Of a DNA stretch of 64,000 nt, positions 1 through 8,808 are shown in pieces. Position 1 is the stretch's first letter; every line of letters begins with the position of its first letter. Below the pieces are notes generated by a model that was given only the letters and a program-made list of their open reading frames with translations, was not told the DNA's origin and did not search any database. Location of the stretch: the NCBI RefSeq assembly GCF_900115095.1, contig NZ_FOVH01000010.1, forward strand, positions 248,001 to 312,000, written 5' to 3'. The translations under genes were made by a program, and so were the position numbers. The DNA comes from Actinomadura madurae (GTDB taxonomy: Bacteria; Actinomycetota; Actinomycetes; Streptosporangiales; Streptosporangiaceae).

Positions 1-1220
1 TCGACCGGGTCTTCACCGTCCGCGGCCGGGGCACGGTCGTCACCGGCACGCTCGGCGCGGGGACGATCAGTGTCGGCGACCGTCTCGCCTCCGGCGGCGA
101 GGTGCTCCGCGTCCGCGGCCTGCAGAGCCTCAAGGAAGACCACCGGCGGGTCGGTGCCGTCGCCCGCGTCGCCGTCAACCTGCACGGGAACGCCGGCGAG
201 CTGGGCCGCGGCGACGCCCTGCTCACTCCCGGACGCTGGCTCGCCGCGGACGTCCTCGACGTACGGCTGCACGGCGACCCGGCCCGCGACCTGCCGCGCG
301 AGCTGGTCTTCCACGTGGGCTCGGCGGCGGTGCCGGCGCACGTCCGCCCGCTGGGAGACGACACGGCCCGGCTCTCGCTCCGGCGCGCGCTGCCGCTGCG
401 CGTCGGTGACGTCGCCCTGCTCCGTGACCCCGGACGCCATCGCGTCCCCGCCGGGGTGACCGTGCTGGACGTCCGCCCGGAGCCCTTCACCCGGCGCGGC
501 GCCGCCGCGTCCCGGGCCCAGGTGCTGGCCACGATGACCGGACGCCCGGACGGCGCCGGCGAGCTGCGGCGGCGCGGCCTGATCAAGCGGGCGGACCTGG
601 TCGCGATGGGCGTCCCCGTCCCGGCCGAGCCGGTGGCGGGCGACTGGCTCGCCGACCCCGACCACTGGGACGGCCTGCGCGGGCGCCTCGAAACGGCCGT
701 CGACGAGCACGCCGCCGCGAACCCCACCGACCCCGGGCTCCCCGCCGACGCCGCCCGCCGCGCGCTCGGCCTGCCCGACCGCGCCCTCGTCGAGGCCCTC
801 GCCGAGGGCATGCGGCAGCGCGACGGCCGGATCTACGGCCGGACGACCGCGCCCGAGCTGCCCCCGGACGTGCGGGAGGCCGTCGACGCCGTCCGCCGCG
901 ACCTCGACCGGCACCCGTTCCGGGCGCCGGACGCGGGCCGGCTCGCCGAACTCGGCCTCACGCCGAAGATGATCGCCGTCGCCGCCGCGACCGGCGCGCT
1001 CCTCAAGGTCGCCGACGGGATCGTCCTGCTCCCCGGCGACGACGCCCGCGCCGCCGCGCTGCTGGCGAAGCTCGGCGGCCCCTTCACGCTGAGCGAGGCC
1101 CGGCGCGCCCTCGGCACGACCCGCCGCGTCGCCGTCCCGCTCCTGGAGCACCTGGACGAGCTGGGCTACACGGTCAGGGTGGACGACCTCCGCCGCCGCT
1201 GCATCGAAGGGACGACATGA
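1..1220 (+). CDS. selB: Selenocysteine-specific elongation factor SelB, 3' part (5' end off window)
   Basis: The frame is open from base 3, so the true start lies left of the window. The first visible residues (FTVRGRGTVVTGTLGAG) are the EF-Tu-like beta-barrel domain II of SelB. The remaining roughly 400 residues fit domain III followed by the C-terminal winged-helix modules that bind the SECIS hairpin. SelB delivers Sec-tRNA to UGA codons on the ribosome. The stop overlaps the selD start (ATGA), indicating translational coupling. The gene sits 1 kb from a formate dehydrogenase gene with an in-frame TGA, which gives it an obvious client. The GTPase domain and any selA or selC are not visible here. 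Confidence 0.93.
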   Translation, partial: DRVFTVRGRGTVVTGTLGAGTISVGDRLASGGEVLRVRGLQSLKEDHRRVGAVARVAVNLHGNAGELGRGDALLTPGRWLAADVLDVRLHGDPARDLPRELVFHVGSAAVPAHVRPLGDDTARLSLRRALPLRVGDVALLRDPGRHRVPAGVTVLDVRPEPFTRRGAAASRAQVLATMTGRPDGAGELRRRGLIKRADLVAMGVPVPAEPVAGDWLADPDHWDGLRGRLETAVDEHAAANPTDPGLPADAARRALGLPDRALVEALAEGMRQRDGRIYGRTTAPELPPDVREAVDAVRRDLDRHPFRAPDAGRLAELGLTPKMIAVAAATGALLKVADGIVLLPGDDARAAALLAKLGGPFTLSEARRALGTTRRVAVPLLEHLDELGYTVRVDDLRRRCIEGTT

Positions 1221-2257
1221 AGAGGCTGACCCAGTACGCGCACGGCGGCGGCTGCGCCTGCAAGATCCCGCCCGGCGAGCTCGAAGACGTCGTCGCCGGC
1301 CTGACCCGCTCCCCGGCCGTGCTCTCCGAGGGGGGACGACCCCCCGAGCCCTCCGGAGCGCCTCCGGCTCCCATGCCCAATGCCGAGCTGGTCGTCGGGC
1401 TCGACACCGGCGACGACGCGGCCGTCGTCCGGCTCCAGGACGGCCTGGCCGCCGTCGCCACCGCCGACTTCTTCACCCCCGTCGTCGACGACCCCTACGA
1501 CTGGGGCCGGATCGCCGCCGCGAACGCGCTGTCGGACGTCTACGCGGTCGGCGGCCGGCCGGTCGTCGCGGTGAACCTCCTCTCCTGGCCGCGCGAGGTG
1601 CTGCCCTTCGACCTGGCCCGCGAGGTGCTCCGCGGCGGCCTGGACGTCGCGTCCGAGGCGGGCTGCCATGTGGGCGGCGGGCACAGCGTCGACGACCCCG
1701 AACCCAAGTACGGCATGGCCGTCACCGGTGTCGCCGACCCCGCCCGCCTGCTCCGCAACGACACCGGCAAGCCGGGCACGCCCCTCTCCCTGACCAAGCC
1801 CCTCGGCCTCGGGATCCTGAACAACCGGCACAAGGCGACCGGCGAGGTCTTCGAGCAGGCCGTCGCGACCATGGTCGGGCTGAACCGCGACGCGTCCGCC
1901 GCCGCGCTGGCCGCGGGCGCCGTCTGCGCCACCGACGTGACCGGCTTCGGGCTCCTCGGGCACCTCTACAAGATGGCCCGGGCGTCCGGCGTCACCGCCG
2001 TGGTCGACGCCGCCGCCGTCCCCTACCTGGACGGCGCCCGCGAGTCCCTGCGCGCCGGGTACGTCAGCGGCGGTACCCGCCGCAACCTCGACTGGGTCGC
2101 CCCGCACACCGACTTCGGCGCGACCGGCGAGGACGACCGCCTCCTGCTCGCCGACGCCCAGACGTCCGGCGGGCTCCTCATCGCCGGCGAGATCCCCGGC
2201 GCGCCCGTCATCGGCGAGCTGGTCCCCGCCGCCGGGCACCCGCTGATCGTCCGCTGA
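1217..2257 (+). CDS. selD: Selenide, water dikinase (selenophosphate synthetase)
   Basis: A 346-aa protein that makes selenophosphate, the selenium donor for Sec-tRNA synthesis, from selenide and ATP. The N-terminal catalytic loop is present (LTQYAHGGGCACKI, with Cys13 and Cys15 and Lys16), so this SelD uses Cys rather than Sec. Other family landmarks are the metal/ATP motif GDDAAV, the segment ATADFFTPVVDDPYDWG, GGHSVDDPEPKYG and TDVTGFGLLGHL. The start ATG overlaps the selB stop, so selB-selD form one unit. Length is normal for the family (E. coli about 347 aa). It converges on fdhA with only about 30 nt between the two stop codons. Confidence 0.97.
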   Translation: MKRLTQYAHGGGCACKIPPGELEDVVAGLTRSPAVLSEGGRPPEPSGAPPAPMPNAELVVGLDTGDDAAVVRLQDGLAAVATADFFTPVVDDPYDWGRIAAANALSDVYAVGGRPVVAVNLLSWPREVLPFDLAREVLRGGLDVASEAGCHVGGGHSVDDPEPKYGMAVTGVADPARLLRNDTGKPGTPLSLTKPLGLGILNNRHKATGEVFEQAVATMVGLNRDASAAALAAGAVCATDVTGFGLLGHLYKMARASGVTAVVDAAAVPYLDGARESLRAGYVSGGTRRNLDWVAPHTDFGATGEDDRLLLADAQTSGGLLIAGEIPGAPVIGELVPAAGHPLIVR

Positions 2258-2294
2258 ACCACTGCGTCCGCTGAACCACTGCGTCCGCTAAACC
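2251..2294 (+). repeat. 17-bp tandem repeat across the selD/fdhA convergent stops
   Basis: The unit CCGCTGAACCACTGCGT occurs at 2251-2267 and again at 2268-2284, followed by a degenerate third start (CCGCTAAACC, 2285-2294). The first copy contains the selD TGA and the third contains the fdhA TAG on the other strand. Each copy therefore supplies a stop. It looks like a small slippage duplication. Confidence 0.85.
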
Positions 2295-5200
2295 TCGGTG
2301 CCCGTCCGGTCCGTGACGCCGGCGCGCTCCCGGTACTCGCGGACCAGCGCCACGGCCGCCGTGCCGCGCGGCCGGCGGCCCGGCCGGATGTCGACCGACA
2401 GCGCCTTCGCCTCCTGGATGTGGGTGTTCGGATCCAGGGAGAGATGCAGCAGCTCGTTCGCGGCGTCACCGGTGCTGTAGCCGTTCGGGCCCCAGTGGTA
2501 GGGCAGGCCGACCTGGTGCAGCGTCCGGCCGTCCACGACGAGGGGCTGCATCCGCCGGGTGACGAGGACCCGCGCCTCGACGACGGCGCGCGGGCTGACG
2601 ATCGTCGCCCAGCCGCCGTGCTCCAGCCGCCGCCGCGCCGCCAGCTCCGGCGACACCTCGCAGAAGAACTCCGGCTGGAGCTCCGCCAGGTACGGCTGCC
2701 AGCGGGACATGCCGCCCGCCGTGTGGTGCTCGGTGAGCCGGTAGGTGGTCGCGACGAACGGGTACACGTCAGCGCCCGGCTCGGCGCCGCTCGGCCCGTA
2801 CCGGTTGTCGGGGTGCGGCTGCAGCAGGTGCCGGACGGGGTTGCGCTGCTGCCCGTACAGCGGGTTGGTGAACGGCGACTCCTGCGGCTCGTAGTGCGTC
2901 GGCAGCGGGCCGTCCATCAGCCCGGCCGGGACGTACAGCCACGCCTTGCCGTCCGCCTGCATGATGAACGGGTCGTCGCCGGCGAGCGCGTCCGGGCCCG
3001 TCGCCTCCCGCGGCGGCCGGTAGTCCGGGGGACGGTCGGCGATGAAGTCGGGCACGTCGTGGCCCGTCCAAGCGCCCTTCTCGGCGTCCCACCAGACGAG
3101 CGCCTTGCGCTCGCTCCACGGTCTGCCATCGGGGTCGGCGGACGCCCGGTTGTACAGGATGCGCCGGTTCGCCGGCCACGCCCAGCCCCATTCGGGCGCC
3201 ACCCAGTGCTGGTCCTTGCCGGGCTTGCGGCGCGCGGGCTGGTTGACGCCGTCGGCGTAGCAGCCGCAGTAGATCCAGCAGCCGCACGACGTGGACCCGT
3301 CGTCCTTCAGCTGCGTGTAGGACGACAGCGGGTTCCCGTCGGCGTCATGCCCGTTGATCTCGGCGAGCACCGCCTCGGCGTCGGGCTCGTCCAGGCTCCC
3401 GTGCGTCGGGTAGTCCCAGGTCAGATCGAGGACCGGCCGGTTCATCTCGTCGGTGGAGCCGGCCAGCTTCTCCCGGATGACGCGGCCGAGGTGGTACATG
3501 AACCACAGGTCGCTGCGCGCGTCCCCGGCGGGCTCCACGGCCCGGTGGTGCCACTGGAGCATCCGCTGCGTGTTGGTGAAGCTGCCGTCCTTCTCGGTGT
3601 GCGCGGCGGCGGGCAGGAAGAAGACCTCGGTGCCGATGTCCTCGGCGCGCATCTCGCCCGTCTCGATCTCCGGGCCGTCCTTCCACCACGTCGCCGACTC
3701 GATCAGCGAGAAGTCGCGGACGACGAGCCAGTCGAGGTTCGCCATCCCGAGCCGCTGGATCTTGGCGTTGGCGGACCCGACGGCCGGGTTCTCGCCCATC
3801 AGGAAGTAGCCCTTGCACACCCCTTCGATCTGCGCCATCGCCGTCTCGTAGGTGCTGTGCGAGCCGGTCAGCCGTGGCAGGTAGTCGAAGCGGTAGTCGT
3901 TGTCCGCCGTCGCGGCGTCGCCCCAGTACGCCTTCAGCAGGCTGACGAAGTAGGAGCGCATGTCGCCCCAGAAGCCCTTGCGCGCCGCCTCCGCCTGGAT
4001 GAACGCGTCCAGGTCCTCGTTGGTGTGCGCGTGCGGCATCGGGATGTAGCCGGGCAGCAGGTTGAACAGCGTCGGGATGTCCGTCGAGCCCTGGATGGAC
4101 GCGTGCCCTCGCAGCGCGAGGATGCCGCCGCCCGGACGCCCGATGTTGCCGAGCAGGCCCTGCAGCACCGACGCCGCCCGGATGTACTGGACGCCGACCG
4201 TGTGCTGCGTCCAGCCCACCGCGTACGCGAACGCCGACGTCCGGTCCCGGCCCGAGTTCTCCGTGAGCATCTCGCAGACCTGGAGGAACTGGTCCTGCGA
4301 GACACCGCAGATCCGCTCCACCATCTCCGGCGTGTAGCGGGCGTAGTGCCGCTTGAGCACCTGGAACACGCAGCGCGGATGCTCCAGCGTCGGGTCCCGG
4401 TCCGGGTGACCCTCGCCGATCGCCGCGCCGCCGGAGCCGTGCGCCTCGCCGCGTCCCGACTCCGAGACGGCCTCGACCCGGTCCTCGTACTCCATGTCCC
4501 GCTCGCCGGCGGCCGACTGGACCTCCAGCCCCTCGTACTGCCACGTCCGGTGATCGTAGCTGCGGTTCTCCGGGTTCAGGCCGGAGAAGACGCCGTCCAG
4601 GTCCTCGGTGTCGAGGAACTCCTCGGAGAGGATCACCGACGCGTTGGTGTAGGGGACGACGTAGTCGCGGAAGTACCTCTCGTTCTGGAGGACGTAGTTG
4701 ATGATCCCGCCGAGGAACGCGATGTCACTGCCGGCGCGCAGCGGGACGTGGACGTCCGCGAGCGCGCTCGTCCGCGTGAACCGCGGGTCGACGTGGATCA
4801 CCTTCGCGCCGCGCGCCTTCGCCTCCATCACCCACTGGAACCCGACCGGATGGCACTCGGCCATGTTCGAGCCCTGGACGACGATGCAGTCCGCGTTCTG
4901 CAGGTCCTGCTGGAAGGTGGTCGCGCCGCCGCGTCCGAACGAGGTTCCCAGACCGGGAACGGTGGAGGAGTGTCAAACGCGGGCCTGATTCTCGATCTGC
5001 ACCGCGCCGAGCGCGGTGAACAGCTTCTTGATCAGGTAGTTCTCCTCGTTGTCGAGGGTGGCGCCGCCGAGGCTCGCGACGCCCAGCGTGCGCCGCACCC
5101 GGACGCCCTCGTCCTCCCACTGCCAGCCGTGCCGGCGCGCCTCGATCACCCGGTCGGCGATCATGTCCATCGCCGTGCCGAGGTCGAGCGGCTCCCACTC

Positions 5201-5539
5201 GGTGCCGTGCGGGCGCCGGTAGAGGACCCGGTGCTCGCGGCCGGACCCGGTGGTCAGCTGGAGGCTTGCCGAGCCCTTCGGGCACAGCCGCCCGCGGCTG
5301 ACCGGCGAGTCGGGGTCGCCCTCGATCTGGGTGACCTTCCCGTCCTTGACGTAGACGTCCTGGCCGCAGCCGACCGCGCAGTAGGGGCAGACCGACTTCA
5401 CCACCTGGTCGGCGGTGCTCACCCGCGCTTCGAGGCGCTCGCTGCCGGCGCTCTTGGCCGCCGCGCCGCGCCCCAGCGGATCGCCGCCGGTGAACTGCCG
5501 GTAGACGGGCCACGACTCGATCCACGTGCGAACGCCCAC
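2288..5539 (-). CDS. fdhA: Selenocysteine-containing formate dehydrogenase, catalytic alpha subunit (TGA at 4975-4973 read as Sec)
   Basis: Two reading frames on this strand (5539-4976 and 4972-2288) are the same frame separated by a single TGA, giving a 1083-aa protein with Sec189. The context NQARV-Sec-HSSTV matches the conserved NQAR-x-U/C-H active site of Mo/W-bis-MGD formate dehydrogenases, so Sec would ligate the metal and His190 would assist. The N-terminus holds a [4Fe-4S] motif (Cys51, Cys54, Cys58, Cys86) with Lys88. There is no Tat signal, implying a cytoplasmic enzyme. A Cys-rich insert (CGCWIYCGC) is typical of the long actinobacterial type as I remember it. The start is GTG at 5539. 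A SECIS hairpin lies just 3' of the TGA. A MerR gene lies 40 nt upstream on the same strand; no beta or gamma subunit gene is nearby. Confidence 0.93.
4944..4975 (-). promoter_or_regulatory. UGA Sec codon plus bacterial SECIS hairpin
   Basis: In mRNA sense, UGA (4975-4973) is followed by 18 nt and then a GGUCU apical loop (4954-4950) closed by a perfect 6-bp stem, GUUCCC/GGGAAC (4960-4955 with 4949-4944). The E. coli fdhF SECIS, as I recall it, has the same GGUCU loop at the same distance from UGA. SelB would bind here to direct selenocysteine insertion. Confidence 0.9.
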
Positions 5540-5579
5540 GTCACCGCCCCTATCCTGCTCACCTCGGCGCGCGGTCCAC

Positions 5580-5963
5580 CTACCCCTCGCCCGGACCGCG
5601 AAACACCCCGGCGGCGGTGCCCGCGCCGATCACCGTGTCGAGCACCGACCGGGACTGCTCCAGGCCCTCGATCGCGTCGCTGATCCGGTCCCGCTCGCGC
5701 CGCAGTTCCCCGAGCATGTCCGGGCAGGTGGGGACGAGCCGCTCGCCCTCGTCCCGCAGGCACGGCAGGACGGTCGCGATCGTCGCGGTGCCGAGCCCGG
5801 CGCCGAGCAGGCACCGGATCCGCCGGACGAGCGCCACGTCGTCCGGGCGGTACTCCCGGTACCCGCTCGCGAGCCTGACGGGCCGCAGCAGCCCCTGCTC
5901 CTCGTAGTAGCGCAGCAGGCGCTGGCTGACGCCCGTCCTGCGGGACAGTTCCCCGATGCGCAT
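5580..5963 (-). CDS. MerR-family transcriptional regulator
   Basis: A 127-aa regulator with an N-terminal MerR winged helix (MRIGELSRRTGVSQRLLRYYEEQGLL, residues 1-26), followed by a dimerisation helix and a short C-terminus. Two cysteines flank the central part (PCLRDEG... TCPDM), but the spacing does not identify a metal site. It ends 40 nt before the fdhA start on the same strand, so the pair is probably co-transcribed and it may control fdhA. A dyad upstream at 5996-6011 is the likely operator. The inducer cannot be read from sequence. Confidence 0.9.
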   Translation of the reverse strand: MRIGELSRRTGVSQRLLRYYEEQGLLRPVRLASGYREYRPDDVALVRRIRCLLGAGLGTATIATVLPCLRDEGERLVPTCPDMLGELRRERDRISDAIEGLEQSRSVLDTVIGAGTAAGVFRGPGEG

Positions 5964-5995
5964 GCCGCCCGGACCTCCGTCACGACCTCTCGACC

Positions 5996-6011
5996 CTCAC
6001 ATCCGTGTGAG
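5996..6011 (-). promoter_or_regulatory. Dyad upstream of merR-fdhA
   Basis: CTCACA-TCCG-TGTGAG is a perfect 6-bp inverted repeat with a 4-bp centre, 33 nt upstream of the merR start. The position suits an autoregulated MerR-type promoter. No clear -10/-35 pair was recognised. Confidence 0.45.
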
Positions 6012-6026
6012 ACTTTAGCCGCGGGG

Positions 6027-7739
6027 TCACCGGGCGGCGAAGGCGGCCAGGTTCACCGAGATCGGCTCGGGCCTCCCGCCGTTCTGGACGGCGGACGCGG
6101 TCAGCACGTCGAGGTGCTGGTACCCGGGCGCGACGACGTCGCCGGGCCGCGGGTCGCTGAAGAGCCCGTCGCCGGCCTCCAGGTTGAGCGTCGGGTTGGC
6201 GGTGAGGCCGCCCTCGTGGACGGCGTCGTCCGCGATGCCGGGCGCGTCGGCCAGCGCGATGTCGGTGACCATCTTCGTCGGGAAGTAATGCTCGGTGAAG
6301 TCGAGCGGGTGCTCCGACAGGCTGCGGGCCAGCTCGGCGATGTCGGTGACCTCCTTGCCCGCGGTCGTGAACGGCGTGCCGTCCTTGGACTTGTGGACGG
6401 GGTCGTCGGGCGCGCCGACGCGGTCGAAGTTCCGCCACGTGAAGAGAGGGCCGCCGGGCTCGTCCGGGATCGCCTTCTTCTCCTTGCCGAGCAGCCTGGA
6501 CAGGCCGCCGAGCCCGCTCTCCTCCAGGTCGTTCGGCGCCGGGAACTCCTTGTCGACGATCTTCCCGCCGTCCCAGAAGCCGACGCTGGCCTGCATGAAC
6601 GCGAGCGGCTCGGAGTTGTCGTCCAGCAGCCCGCCGAGCGCGGCGGCGTTGGTGAACCGGAAGTCCCTCACCGTGGGCGAGCCCTTGACGAACGTCGGGT
6701 AGTCCTTGGAGAACAGGACCCGGTAGGTCGTGTCGGTGTTGAACGACGACGGGATGTAGGTGGACAGGTCCGAGACGCCGCCCGGGTCGAGCCGGGCGGC
6801 CAGGCCCGCGATCCCGAGCAGGTTCATCGTCTCGGTGTTGACCACCGCCGGGGCGGACAGCGCGCGCGGGACGACGCCCGTCTCCAGCCCCGCCTGGACG
6901 GCGCCCGCGCCGAACCGGAGGAGCGGCACCCAGTCCTCCGGGAACCCGTCGCCGAAACCGGGCAGGCCCGTCTCGATCCGGGTGTCCAGCGCGAAGTAGC
7001 CGGAGCACTGGTTGTAGCCGGCGTCACCTGTCGTGGAGGGGTTCCCGTCGAAGTCCCATTCGGCGAAGTACGCGGTCAGGACGCCGCCGAGGGAATGGCC
7101 GCCGCACATCATCTTCCGCTTGCGGGCGGCCTGGTCCGGGAGCTCCTTGACCATGAGGTCGTGCTGGTCGCGGACGGTCTGGTCCAGCCCGACGTGCTGC
7201 AGCCATTTCACCTGGTCATTGGTCTGATATCCGGCGAACTCCCGGCCGTCCACCTCTTTCTGGCGGTAGTAGTAGTCCACCGCGAGATGGACGTCCTTCG
7301 CCTTCAGCCCGGCCTGGATCCCGGTGCCGTCCTCCAGGCAGTTGGACCGCCGGTCGAGCGCCCAGAACTCGATGTGCCGCCCGCTCCTCGCCGCCGCCGC
7401 GACCGTGTTCCGCGCGACGCTGTCGAACGCGCCCGCGCCTTCGAGGATGCCCGGCTGCGCGACCAGGATCCGGTCGGCACGCGCCGACTCCGCGGGCCCG
7501 TCCTTGTGCCGGAACCGCAGGTAGGACAGCCAGTCGCAGGCTTCCGGCCGCGGGCCCGCCGACGCCGGCAGCGGCACCCTGACCCGGATTACCGACTCGC
7601 TGACCTCGGTCACCGGCGAGGTGGAGGCGACCGGTGTCTCGGACCGGCCGGCCTCGCGGGCACTCACCGGCCCGGCCGCCGCTCCCGCGATCAGCACGGA
7701 CGCTCCTGCCAGCACAGTGATCCATCGTGGGGTCACCAC
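6027..7739 (-). CDS. Secreted alpha/beta hydrolase
   Basis: A 570-aa protein with a Sec-type signal peptide (MVTPRWITVLAGASVLIAGA, then an Ala-rich cleavage region near residues 20-28). The nucleophile elbow GGHSLGG lies near the middle, marking an alpha/beta-hydrolase fold with Ser as nucleophile. The remainder is unlike common lipases, with a long insert between the elbow and the C-terminus. Such large secreted hydrolases are common in actinomycetes and their substrates are mostly unknown. The gene stands alone; its 5' region carries two strong dyads (7785-7847). An esterase or lipase role is likely but unproven. Confidence 0.75.
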   Translation of the reverse strand: MVTPRWITVLAGASVLIAGAAAGPVSAREAGRSETPVASTSPVTEVSESVIRVRVPLPASAGPRPEACDWLSYLRFRHKDGPAESARADRILVAQPGILEGAGAFDSVARNTVAAAARSGRHIEFWALDRRSNCLEDGTGIQAGLKAKDVHLAVDYYYRQKEVDGREFAGYQTNDQVKWLQHVGLDQTVRDQHDLMVKELPDQAARKRKMMCGGHSLGGVLTAYFAEWDFDGNPSTTGDAGYNQCSGYFALDTRIETGLPGFGDGFPEDWVPLLRFGAGAVQAGLETGVVPRALSAPAVVNTETMNLLGIAGLAARLDPGGVSDLSTYIPSSFNTDTTYRVLFSKDYPTFVKGSPTVRDFRFTNAAALGGLLDDNSEPLAFMQASVGFWDGGKIVDKEFPAPNDLEESGLGGLSRLLGKEKKAIPDEPGGPLFTWRNFDRVGAPDDPVHKSKDGTPFTTAGKEVTDIAELARSLSEHPLDFTEHYFPTKMVTDIALADAPGIADDAVHEGGLTANPTLNLEAGDGLFSDPRPGDVVAPGYQHLDVLTASAVQNGGRPEPISVNLAAFAAR

Positions 7740-7784
7740 GTTCTCCTTCCGGGATGCGCGCCGGATGTCAGGAGCCCACGATGA

Positions 7785-7847
7785 ACCTGTCGTTTTTCTG
7801 ACGACAGGTGTTTATTTGCATAACTTGCGGGCCGTTCTTATCGGCCC
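7785..7847. promoter_or_regulatory. Two inverted repeats upstream of the secreted hydrolase gene
   Basis: ACCTGTCGT-N7-ACGACAGGT (7785-7809) is a perfect 9-bp dyad. GGGCCG-N7-CGGCCC (7829-7847) follows. An AT-rich stretch (TTTATTTGCATAACTT) lies between them and could hold the hydrolase promoter on the minus strand. The first dyad would then sit in the 5' leader or act as an operator. The second could terminate the upstream minus-strand gene, though no T-run follows. Confidence 0.5.
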
Positions 7848-7910
7848 ATGACAGGTGCGCCCGCCCCACCTGGAGAACGTCCGGCGGAGGGCGGGTCAGC
7901 GAAGGGCGGG

Positions 7911-8648
7911 TCAGCGGAGGACGGCGGAGCCGACCGCGCCGATCCGCTCGGCGAACTCGGCGCGCTCGGAGGGCGTCAGCGCCCGCTCGTAGACGGCGGC
8001 GCTGAGCCGGTCGGTGGTCTCCTCGGCCTCCGCCCGCCGCGGCTTCAGCGACGCGCATTCGGGGAAGTCGCCCTGCCAGCCGAGGAAGCGGGCGGTGTCC
8101 GGCCCGTCCTGGGTCAGGACCGCCTCCAGCGGGGACAGGCCGGCCGCGGTCGTCGCGACGAGGTGCAGCCCGCCGCGCAGCTCCCGCAGCACCTGCACGA
8201 GCTGCATCAGCCGGGCCGGCCCGCTCTCCGGCAGCGGCTCGGCGCGCCAGCCGCAGAACAGCGGCAGCCCGGACCCCTCGGCCACCCTGGCGACGCGCTC
8301 GGCGAGCTCGCAGAGGCGCGGGTCGTCCGGCAGGTGCTCCTCGCCCCAGGCCGCGCATCCGAGCGTGTACCGCCGCGCCGCCTCGCGCGCCCCGGCGACC
8401 GCGACCCCCTCGTCCCACTGGGCCCGGACGAACCCGGGCTCGAACCAGCCCAGCGCGGCGGCGACCACGTCGGCGTCCACGTCGCCCAGCACACCGCCGC
8501 GCCCGGCGAAGTAGAACGCGAACGGGTTGGCGAACCCGTGTTCGACGCCGCGCTCCGCCGTCCGGCGCGACAGCATCCAGCGCGAGCCGACATCGTGAAT
8601 GATCGTGTCGGCCGCGCGAACCGTCTCCGCCGCGCTCAGCTCCTTCAT
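7911..8648 (-). CDS. SCO6745/SalK-like family protein
   Basis: A 245-aa protein starting at MKELSAAETVRAAD. This start is preferred over an upstream in-frame GTG because GGGAGG stands 6 nt before it, whereas the upstream extension is Arg-rich and lacks a Shine-Dalgarno. The sequence resembles the SCO6745/SalK (evbL-like) family, largely helical with conserved segments such as NPFAFYFAGRGGVLGDV and FLGWQGDFP. The biochemical role of that family is not established to my knowledge. The gene is divergent from lacI1 and may simply flank the arabinose cluster. Confidence 0.7.
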   Translation of the reverse strand: MKELSAAETVRAADTIIHDVGSRWMLSRRTAERGVEHGFANPFAFYFAGRGGVLGDVDADVVAAALGWFEPGFVRAQWDEGVAVAGAREAARRYTLGCAAWGEEHLPDDPRLCELAERVARVAEGSGLPLFCGWRAEPLPESGPARLMQLVQVLRELRGGLHLVATTAAGLSPLEAVLTQDGPDTARFLGWQGDFPECASLKPRRAEAEETTDRLSAAVYERALTPSERAEFAERIGAVGSAVLR

Positions 8649-8743
8649 CGGCCGCCTCCCGGATCGTCGTCGCCGAAGTAACCGGCAGGTTACTCGCCGG
8701 CCGCGCCGGGCCCCACCCCGGCCCGTCGCGGGGACCGCCGGTG

Positions 8744-8772
8744 TTGACATTCGGGCGAGTTAGCGCAAACAT
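8744..8772 (+). promoter_or_regulatory. lacI1 promoter with arabinose-type operator
   Basis: TTGACA (8744-8749) is separated by 17 nt from AAACAT (8767-8772). The operator-like AGTTAGCGCAAACA (8758-8771) overlaps the -10 and matches 12 of 14 bases of the perfect palindrome in front of araD. The same arrangement recurs at 19047-19075. It implies autoregulation of lacI1. Confidence 0.6.
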
Positions 8773-8808
8773 TCGGCCTGTAACGATGGGACGGCGCGGG
8801 GAGGCGAT

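Noticed and set aside
4973-4975. TGA within the formate dehydrogenase gene as a nonsense mutation or two separate genes
   Set aside because: The position is the exact Sec/Cys active site, a GGUCU SECIS hairpin follows at the right distance, and selB and selD are adjacent.
2420-5683. Long plus-strand open frame opposite the formate dehydrogenase gene
   Set aside because: An antisense shadow typical of very high GC DNA; its product is Arg/Val/Pro-rich with no motif, while the minus strand encodes a conserved enzyme.
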